The translations under genes and the position numbers were made by a program. The notes below the pieces were generated by a model. It searched no databases and was not told the DNA's origin. It saw nothing but the letters and a program-made list of their open reading frames with translations. From Rhexocercosporidium sp. MPI-PUGE-AT-0058 (Eukaryota; Ascomycota; Leotiomycetes; Helotiales): a stretch of DNA of 55,046 nucleotides. The stretch is from NCBI GenBank assembly GCA_020746875.1, contig JAGTJL010000049.1, positions 1 through 55,046 on the forward strand, read 5' to 3'. Shown here one piece after another: positions 46,980-55,046 of the stretch (position 1 is the stretch's first letter; each line of letters begins with the position of its first letter).

Positions 46980-49900
46980 AACGCGGCGGCAAGCTTAAAA
47001 AGTATAAAACCGATTTAAATATAGCAAAAGCTACGAAAGCAAGTAAGCTACGTTCGTATTATCAGTCGCGGTAGGCATCGCGTTAAATTATCAGTCCAGC
47101 TTCTTTTATTACTTACGAGCCCTCTTATTTAAACGTATCGACCGATACTCCTCCCAGCGGAATTCAAACGAGTTCCGATATTCGAATACTTGCAAACAGC
47201 AACGTCCAGTTAAGCGATATTCTATAAAACCTACGACCGATTTCCTTACCACCGACTTAATTACTTTCGATCGATAAAAATACCGAAGCCGCCGCGCAAA
47301 TCAAGCAGATTCAAATAAACAAATAAAAAGCGAATCTTAAAAAAGACAAATACAAGGCAAAGATTACAGAAATTCTAATTAAATTACAATTAGCTAATAT
47401 AATTAAAAAAGCCAAAACTAGTAAAAGATCAGGATTATTAGGAAAGCAATTAATAAAAGGTTTAAATACAGCAGGCGAAGAAGAAGGAGCTTATAATAAG
47501 AAGCTATAACGTTCTTGCTCTTCATAAATTACTTTTATAAATAAGCCAATTATAACGTAAAACGATAATAATATTACCGCGTCAAATACATTTAATAAAC
47601 CAGCGAGCATTCAAAGATCCTCAGAGAATATAATACCGTTACAGACACTAATTTAATACAAGTCAATTCCTCTGCTATTATCAAATAGAACCAGTAAAAG
47701 AAGTATTAGCAGACGGAGTACTTCATTCCTTATTCAAAAGAATAACTTTTTATTATAAATAAAGCTCTTAATAATATTACCTGCAAATAATATATCTTCC
47801 CCCTTAGCCGTAAAAAAGCCTCCCGGCGATGCTTCGCTTTCATTCTTCTGTCGAATTGAAAGTTTTATACCGTTTTCGCCTGCCTAATTAATAATTCAGA
47901 TAATACCAGATCCCGCCACTTCTATACTTATCCCAGCTTCTACCTCAGCGCTAATAATTCCCTAATATATAATAGCTTCCTTAGCACTAAGACCCTCCTT
48001 AAACGCAATAATATCTCTAGCTTTTATTAAGCGAACTGCCTTTAAGCTAATTAAGCAGCTTCGGAAGTTTTAAAAATATACGCATAAATAGCACCGCGAA
48101 ATAGATTAATTATATCAAAAGCATTATTAACGTTCCGATATTTATTCCAAATACTCGTCTTTTCAATAAATTAATAATATCTTACGTAAACATTATTTAG
48201 ATATACTTCTTTTAAACGTCTTTAATAATATTAAATTAATAAAGCTAATGGACTTCGGCGGCTTAAACTGCCAAGTAGCCTTTAAAAGCACTAATATATC
48301 GGCTGCCCCCGAAGACGTCAGAACCCGTAATAAAAAGCTGCTTATAAATCTGTACTTATTATAATATTATATTATTAATAAAAAGAACCGTTATATTAAA
48401 GTATCGTTTAATATTAATAGCATTTACTGCTTCTCGATTAATCTGGCCGTTATCCGTTAAAGAATTAATTAGTTTCTTAAAATATATCTTTTTCTTAATC
48501 TTAATACAAATATTTACTTTAGCTTAAAAGTCCCTTTATATAATAAGCGCAGGATATTAAATCAGAAATATACCTTTCTTTATAAGATCTCCTATTCTTG
48601 CTTTAGCTTTTTAATTAATATAAAAGAACTTCTTATTTTCATCTTCTTCCTTACGCTTTATACCGAAAGCGATTATAAGTATTTAATATATCTTAATAAA
48701 TAAGACCGAAAGTTATTATATAATACGATCTTAAGTTCTGTTATTTATAAGATTATCTGATCTTTTAATATTTTATAATATTATTCAGCTACCGCTCGCA
48801 TCGCTAATATAAACTCGACTGCGTTATTTATAAAAAGCCTCGCTCGGAAAGATTCTTTACGAGAATAACTTCTGAAATACGCTTTATAATTTTAATTCTT
48901 TAATATTCTTTAAAGCTTTATACTTAAGATTATCGCCGAGGACCTTAACTATTATCGATTTCAAAGTACTACTTTTTTCATATATGCAAAAAATACTAAG
49001 CTAGAATCTATAAATGTAATCAGTAATCTGACTGCAGCTTATAAAAGCTAAGAGTATTCCTGGTCTTAAGCTATTAATATATAATTCTATAATAAGGATC
49101 GCACGTTTATCGATCTTACGAAGCAGATTACTTCAGAAAATAATACTTTACCGTATAATTATATCCCAGAAAACTATAAAGCAGAAGTATTTTTATAAAA
49201 GAAATATTACTTAAATACGTATATAAAGACGCAGACCGTTCTTAACGCCGATAAACATATAATTAAAAAAAATCCCAAATATACGATATATTCTTAAGCA
49301 ATTATACGAAATACAATAAGCCAGACCTTCTTTATAGCGCCGCAAGAGAAAGAAAGCTAAGATAAATTAATATACTTTCAGTTCTATACCTTAATCAAGA
49401 CTCTATTTAATATATCGAAAATATATATTTTTAATAATAAATCCCTTAAGAATTTAGCTTTAAACCTTGAATATATCCGGTTATTTTAATAAAAGGATAA
49501 AAGCATCATCTTTTCAAAAAGCGTTTGCGAGTTTAGCTATCTCCATAACAAAAAACGCGCTTATACTAACTTAATTAATAATTAATAAAAGTCGTACGGC
49601 ATCCGAGAAGAATACCGCATCTTCCTGACGATAATAAAAGAAATCGCTCAGTAATAGCGCCAATAAGATCTATATAACAATAAGATTAATACTACTCCGT
49701 CTTTACTCTCTTATTATATCGTCCTTATAAAAGAGCTTCTTAATTTTCTTTATACGCAGATCAACAAGTATTATTTCCTTTTTAAGCACGTTCTTGCATA
49801 TACTGCTATAATATATTCACTACCAGAAACGATTATTATAATAACTACGTTAAAAGCGCTCCGGTTTTATTATAATAATAACTTAATTTAACGTAAATTA

Positions 49901-51320
49901 CTCTTATATAAAGATCGCTAAGAAAATCTCCGTAATAAGAAGCCGGTTATAAAAGAAAGTCTAAGGATACGACAGACTATCGAACGATATAAACTTAACT
50001 GGTTTTTACTAAAAATTAATTAAGCGACGTAACGATTCATACTATTATATAAAAAGAATATCCTGATAAGGAATATACTAATATATAAGAAGTACAGACG
50101 ATAGTAATAAGCAATTAAAGACCTCCGAGACGTCTATATTCGATTTAATTAAGCCGAATCTTAATATAATCGGTATAATATACAACGTAACAAAGCCCTT
50201 TTAAGCAAGTAACTTAAATATCTCCACGCATTAAACCTTAAATAATTCGATACGGATATATAAAAAGCTATACTTAAATCCTATAAGCGATCTCCCGAAT
50301 TAACATCCGACGCAATTAAGCAAAAAGAAAACATCCAGTTTTATCAGAGCCGTATAAAGCAGATATTTTCTATTAACGAGATCGTTAATCTACTTTATTT
50401 TATAACTAGAAACAAAATATAATTTAAAAGAATAACTAATTTTCTCGACTTCTTATTTCTTTAAAAAGATAACTAAGAACGCTATAGCTAAAGCAACAAG
50501 CCATACCGAGCTATCCTACAGAAGAGCTTCGAGTTAGTTAAGCGACGTTTAAAATATAAACGCGTAAATAAATAATTAAATAAATTCTTTTACTTTATTT
50601 GTCTAACGTATTAAGTTCTCCTATACTTATTATATTCTACTTTTATCATATTAATAAAAACTAATCGCAATTAAAGTTTAAAAGAACAAATAATATAGTT
50701 TTCAGTTATATATGCTAATCCCGAGAAAGTAAAACTTCCTTTTCGCTCCTACTTTATTATACTTTATAATATTTTATAAAATACACGGCGGCAGATATTT
50801 GGCGACAGTCGGCATTAGAATACATAAGATACCTCTTAACTTATTAATATATATAACGCTTAAAGACTTAAAGTACATAAATAAGAAAAAACCGAAAAGT
50901 TTTAAATAATTAAAAAAAGAAATATTAAAATAAAAAAGTTTATCTCCGTATAAGAGCAAACGCAGCTACTAAGGCTAAAGATATTAAAGTAGATTAAGAA
51001 CTAGAGCTTAAATAAACTAAAGGACTTAATAAGTAAGTTCAGCCGTAAATACGCTAATAATAATATTCAAGATAATAATTTAAATATTAATAATAACGAC
51101 CTTAAGCTAGAAGTTAAGATTAATAAGCGTAATAGCTATTAATCTTCAACTTCTGAAACTTATAAAATAACTGCTTTTGCCCGGAAATCTAATAATAAAA
51201 GATATCGAAGCAATAATTGAGATAAAAGCTTCACGGCTATAATAATCAGTAATAGCAGCGTTTTTGTACCGTTAAGCAGCGAGAAGTAAGCGTTAAAAAC
51301 TAATTATCACAGAACTGAAA
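46980..51320 (+). pseudogene. Large unidentified gene, RIP-degraded
   Basis: Plus-strand frames can be followed for over 4 kb. Pieces include AAAQIKQIQINK and KANLKKDKYKAKITEILIKL (47290-47380), DFGGLNCQVAFKSTNISAAP (48251-48310), AEDLNYYRFQSTTFFIYAKN (48938-48997), ENNTLPYNYIPENYKAEVFL (49138-49197), QNTISQTFFIAPQEKES (about 49311; the first Q is a change from R), RSPELTSDAIKQKENIQFYQ (50290-50343) and NNKRYRSNNWDKSFTAIII near 51190. Stops are mostly TAA/TAG. The length suggests over 1200 residues. I briefly considered a DUF3435-type recombinase and a helicase but saw no diagnostic motif, so the family is left open. Exon structure is unknown. Confidence 0.5.
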
Positions 51321-51850
51321 TAAAGTTATAAAACATACTTTATACTTAAGATTAATATAATATTAAGATATTTAATATTATATATATAAGAATTCATTTA
51401 ATAAGATTTTAGAAAAAATAATTTAATTTTCTATTAACTCTTTTATTACTTCACTTAAACTAAGTAAGCTCAATTTCTATTAAAGCATAAATCAGGAGAG
51501 CAGTTATTATACCAGCCGGTACATATAAGAATAATACTGCTACTTTAAATACTGCTTTTATATAAAGTATAATAAGTATCGACTCTGATTCTGATATGTA
51601 ATTAATAAGAATTATAATTAAGTGCGTATGATTTCTTTAGACTTTAAGAAATATATAAACTTCTTATTATATAAAATCCTTAGTAAAGTACCCGAGAGCT
51701 TTTATAATAAAAAATTAATAAAATCCATCTCGTTTAATAAGTTCGGTTATAAGAAGTTCGGTATAATAGCTATAACATATATATATATATATATATCTTA
51801 GCTCTTATTACTTCTTCTTAAAACCTGTCCCGATTTTACGTTTTTTATAC
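51321..51850. other. AT-rich spacer with (AT)n run
   Basis: No gene found. An (AT)n dinucleotide run lies at about 51777-51797. Confidence 0.5.
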
Positions 51851-51899
51851 TTTAATTTAATAGGTACCGATTCGTCCAACCTCCTTTATTATATTATAA

Positions 51900-52690
51900 A
51901 TATATCTCGGTAAGCCTCTTGCTTATTTTTATTAACTTAAACGAGCTTATATTAACCTTTAATATAGCCTTCTTTATTATATCCAATTCGCTCAGCGTTT
52001 CTTCTTCGAAGAGTAATAATAAAGAGTTTAAGATTATTAACAATATCCGCATTATTAAATTAAAGAAAAGTTATAAAGATAAAGTACGTACTACGCTTAT
52101 CGGATCTAAGAAAGCTACTGCCGGTCCGAACTTCGCCGATATTAATACGTATTTCGGTTTTTACGAAAAAAAGATCGTCGAGGCCTACTTTAAGAAAATC
52201 AGCAAAAAGAAAGATCGAGTTCATTATAACGCGGCTAATTAAGCTGCTATCGCTAAGCGTCTTAATTTGAACGATAATCTCAAGTTATTAAGCCGGACGA
52301 AACTTATAAACGTTATTCGAAAGCGAACTAAAGAAAACGCGCCTTTAAGTATAAGATCTAAAGTTATTAAGTTATATCCGGAAAGTCTTAAGAATATTGA
52401 GAGTAATCTAAAGGCTGAGTCTAGTATTAAGGCTTTAAGAGTTAAAGCTAATAATAAAATAAAAGATTTGCGTACTTAAGATAAAGATCTAAAAGTTAAA
52501 GCTCGGCAAGAGGATAATAGAGCTAAAATTGCTTATAAGCAAAATATAACTGCCATCCCACGGATCTTTTATATGCGACTTATTAATATAATTATTCTAT
52601 ACCCGTTAATACTCGTCGGGCTTAAAATAATACTAGCTTATATTTCTACTTTTTTTATATTTATCTTTTTACTTTTTATTTGTTAAAGCA
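51900..52690 (+). pseudogene. Small unidentified gene with one early stop
   Basis: The frames 51919-52242 and 52267-52479 are in the same phase, separated by a single TAA at 52240-52242 and followed by another TAA at 52477-52479. Both are compatible with former CAA/CAG codons. The combined sequence is basic and helical: SYKDKVRTTLIGSKKATAGP, NTYFGFYEKKIVEAYFKKIS, ESLKNIESNLKAESSIKALR. A hydrophobic stretch follows at about 52600-52690 (YISTFFIFIFLLFIC). This part is less mutated than its neighbours. The apparent first codon is TTG, so the true start or first exon lies upstream and has not been found. Family not recognised. Confidence 0.45.
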
Positions 52691-53450
52691 TACTAAGCTT
52701 TATATTACAGCCTAATTTCTTTAATAATATTAAATTTTCAGGGGCGTGACTCTTACTTTACGACGTATAATAATAATAATATTAAATATTAATAATAATA
52801 TTAAATATTAACTTCTAATAAACTTCGAGCTTATATATATATAATATTAAATACTTCGGCTATATAAAATCAATGCGACTTATATAATATATCGCTTGTA
52901 AGGTGCTTCGTCGTTCGGTATTGGAGCCTATCCACAATTTAGAAGTCGAATTGAGTCATTTCGACTTCATTTCTCATACAAACGTTTAGCGTAGAATTGC
53001 CGAAGGAGTCAATTCGAGTTAGTCAATTCGACTTATTAAGGTTACGTTTAAATAAGCTCGGATGCGGCTTAAACTCGCATATGAGTTGGCTCAGGCATAT
53101 GCGACATTAACGCCGTCGAGATTTCTACCGGAATTCTATTATAAGGTAAGTTTTATAAGAAGACAATTATCGTCGTCGAGTTTTAATAAGGGAAGTAAAT
53201 GCACGGGCTAAATACAAATCCTAAGTATAAAGTAAGTATAAAAGTATAAAAGTATAAAAGCGGAAATTATTATTAATTATAATACGCATAAGTTCGGTAT
53301 ATAAATATAAATACCGAACGCGTAAGAGCAAGAAGACGTATAAAGTATAGAGAATAAAGAACCAAGTTAATTCGATTTATATTTTTCATATTATAAATTC
53401 ATTTATACATTTCCTAATTCAACGTATAGTCGTATATTCCTAATGTAAGC
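52691..53450. other. Region upstream of the terminal helicase relic
   Basis: It includes A/T runs, then less decayed DNA from about 52880. Two direct AGTCAATTCGA(C/G)TTA copies lie at about 53008-53040, with inverted GTCGAATTGAGTC at about 52947. Three AGTATAAA repeats lie at about 53234-53260. This probably corresponds to the 5' flank of the helicase gene. Confidence 0.4.
53292..53319. promoter_or_regulatory. Perfect hairpin with TATA-like loop
   Basis: GTTCGGTAT (53292-53300) and ATACCGAAC (53311-53319) are perfect inverted repeats around ATAAATATAA. It lies about 150 bp upstream of the first readable helicase codons. A promoter role is a guess. Confidence 0.4.
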
Positions 53451-53459
53451 ATGCCGTAT

Positions 53460-54915
53460 TACCCAGTAGTATCGACGTACATTTGAAAGACAAAAACAAG
53501 CATAATATGCTATAAGACAAACAAACGCGAATTATTTAATATATCTAAGTCATCGAAGAATTAATTAAAAGCCGAGTAAAATTAAATAAGTTAGTTTTCC
53601 TATTAGCAAGCAGTCTACTCATTTCCGAGTTATAATTATTAAGGACAGATGAAATATAATATGAATTTAAAAACGAAAATACCAGATTATATCGGTTTAT
53701 TAATTATTATAAAAATCAGATTCGAAAGTATTATCGAGAGGAGCATGGGTAGGAGAATAAGCAGAAAAGCAGACCTAAAGCAAAGATAGAAAAGAAATTC
53801 TTATAAAGAACCGGAGTTTATTACTAGTATTTTTTCGTCCGCGGCCTTAAAGCGCAGTTTTTCGAGGTATAAGCAGCCGATTCTAGTCCAGTCATATCGA
53901 CCGGAGACGTTAATTTAAATATCGTAAAAGCGATATTAAAGCAAGTTATACAGCAAGTAAAGGAGAAAGCACGCCGCCAGATTACCGAATTAAAGGAATC
54001 TTAAGAACTTAACTTATAATTACGCCGCGTAGAATAAGTCGAGCATTTGGGAGCGTTTAATTAAAAGAAGTTGCGAGAATTAATTGCTCTCGTAAAAGAC
54101 GACGAGCCCGAGTTAGAAGTGTTATATAAGGCGTTTGATTAGTTAATTCAAGATATATAATACTATTATATTCGGCTAATAATTAGGTTAAAGGCGTTAT
54201 TTAAGGCGAACCGAAAAGAAGTAAATAAGGATATGCGGATGCCGTTTAATAATTAAATGAATATTATTACGGTAAAAGCGTATACGGAGGTATATAAGTA
54301 ATTATTACGTTATATATTCCGGTCCAAAAACATCGAGCTCGAGAAGCGGCCGGGGTATAAGTTAACGGAAAGATAATAAATAGTTATTAACGACGTATGG
54401 ACAAACGTTGAGAAGTTTATATAATAGAAAAAAGAGCAAAGAAATTTAAGAAGCAAGGCAAAGAAGAAGGAAAGAGCGTCGGATAAAGAAATCGAATAAA
54501 TAAGACAGATCTAGCGGCAGATTTTACGGTTATAAATTGCGTTATTTAACTAGCTATTATAAAACAATAAATACAAGAGTATTATAATTAATAAGTTAGC
54601 TGTTTTAGGAATGCGGGAAGATAATAATTAAATGCAAAAGATTATACGCCTAAATATTCAGCGGTAATTAAGTTGGCCCGATTAATAGTAGTTCAAGAGG
54701 CGTACGAACGGCGACGGGAAGCCGTTAAATAGTATAAGGACCGCGGTTTAAGTACGAAGAGAGCCAAAGAGAAAGCGTTTAATTATTATATTTTAATACG
54801 AAATTTAATTTATTTATTTATAATTATAGCTTATAATAATAGAGATCTTAAGCTAATGTAGTAGTTATACCGTAGTCAGTTATACGGTTTTAAGATTCGG
54901 TATACTACTACCGCT
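53460..54915 (+). pseudogene. OrsD-domain/telomere-linked helicase, amino-terminal part, cut by the telomere (copy 3)
   Basis: The readable frame begins near 53540. An OrsD (DUF3505)-like region includes YEFKNENTRLYRFINYYKNQ and IRKYYREEHG (about 53660-53750), and TGVYY-stop-YFFVRGLKAQFFEV (about 53810-53862). The segment that precedes the helicase core in this family follows: LRELIALVKDDEPELEVLYK, AKDYTPKYSAVIKLARLIVV and YGFKIRYTTTA (54883-54915). Stops are TAA/TAG at Gln/Trp sites, and there is a one-base frameshift near 54620-54632. The helicase core itself is absent, because telomeric repeats begin directly after the last Ala codon. In related fungi such genes are the most telomere-proximal ones. 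Non-functional. Confidence 0.8.
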
Positions 54916-55046
54916 AGGGTTAGGGTTAGGGTTAGGGTTAGGGTTAGGGTTAGGGTTAGGGTTAGGGTTAGGGTTAGGGTTAGGGTTAGGGTTAGGGTTA
55001 GGGTTAGGGTTAGGGTTAGGGTTAGGGTTAGGGTTAGGGTTTAGGG
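54915..55046 (+). repeat. Telomere, (TTAGGG)n
   Basis: About 22 head-to-tail TTAGGG units run to the end of the window. One TTTAGGG variant closes the sequence (55040-55046). The G-rich strand runs 5' to 3' outward, as at a right chromosome end. Confidence 0.98.

Noticed and set aside
50774..50959. 61-codon minus-strand hydrophobic ORF
   Set aside because: Lies within or just after a plus-strand decayed gene; hydrophobicity follows from base composition.
46980..51320. Assignment as a DUF3435/Crypton-type tyrosine recombinase
   Set aside because: General resemblance in charge pattern only; I could not locate the R-H-x-x-R-Y catalytic signature.

Overview
The window is the right-hand end of a chromosome of a filamentous ascomycete (Pezizomycotina). 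It finishes in about 22 uninterrupted TTAGGG repeats (54915-55046) in the orientation of a right telomere. About 85% of it is very AT-rich DNA in which degenerate reading frames can still be followed. In those frames glutamine and tryptophan positions are TAA/TAG, Gly reads as Lys/Asn/Glu, Ala as Val/Thr and Asp as Asn. That is the footprint expected of repeat-induced point mutation (RIP, C-to-T on both strands). Only 8.6-15.4 kb has ordinary base composition. I found no convincing rRNA, tRNA or CRISPR, and probably only one or a few intact small protein genes.

Layout. 1-7128: two Ty1/Copia retrotransposon copies on the minus strand, one apparently inserted into the other. 7129-8600: AT-rich DNA with an unidentified plus-strand coding relic. 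8.6-15.4 kb: GC-normal island with a 5'-truncated LINE, an ankyrin-repeat ORF, a solo LTR with a perfect target-site duplication, a 42-bp inverted-repeat element and several unassigned small ORFs. 15.5-16.4 kb: a decayed minus-strand ORF. 17.2-22.6 kb: a decayed minus-strand RecQ-like helicase of the fungal telomere-linked type. 23.9-30.5 kb: a large, divergently oriented, unidentified plus-strand pseudogene made of at least six coding blocks. The blocks are separated by intron-like AT spacers carrying paired inverted motifs. 31.9-37.5 kb: a subtelomeric repeat zone with two tandem minisatellites between two ~250-bp direct repeats. 37.5-42.3 kb: a second decayed telomere-linked helicase on the plus strand. 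42.3-46.5 kb: AT-rich DNA with two solo LTRs and a G-rich 19-bp minisatellite. 47-51.3 kb and 51.9-52.7 kb: two further unidentified decayed plus-strand genes. 53.46-54.915 kb: the OrsD-like amino-terminal part of a third telomere-linked helicase, cut off inside a codon run by the telomere.

How it fits together: this is a subtelomere built from repeated helicase genes, unknown companion genes, minisatellites and retroelements, nearly all silenced by RIP. The telomere appears to have been re-seeded inside a helicase gene. The best candidates for something undescribed are the divergent 24-30 kb gene with inverted-motif spacers, the 47-51 kb gene, and the two minisatellites with internal palindromes. 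All product calls in RIP regions come from reading frames by eye; boundaries there are approximate.
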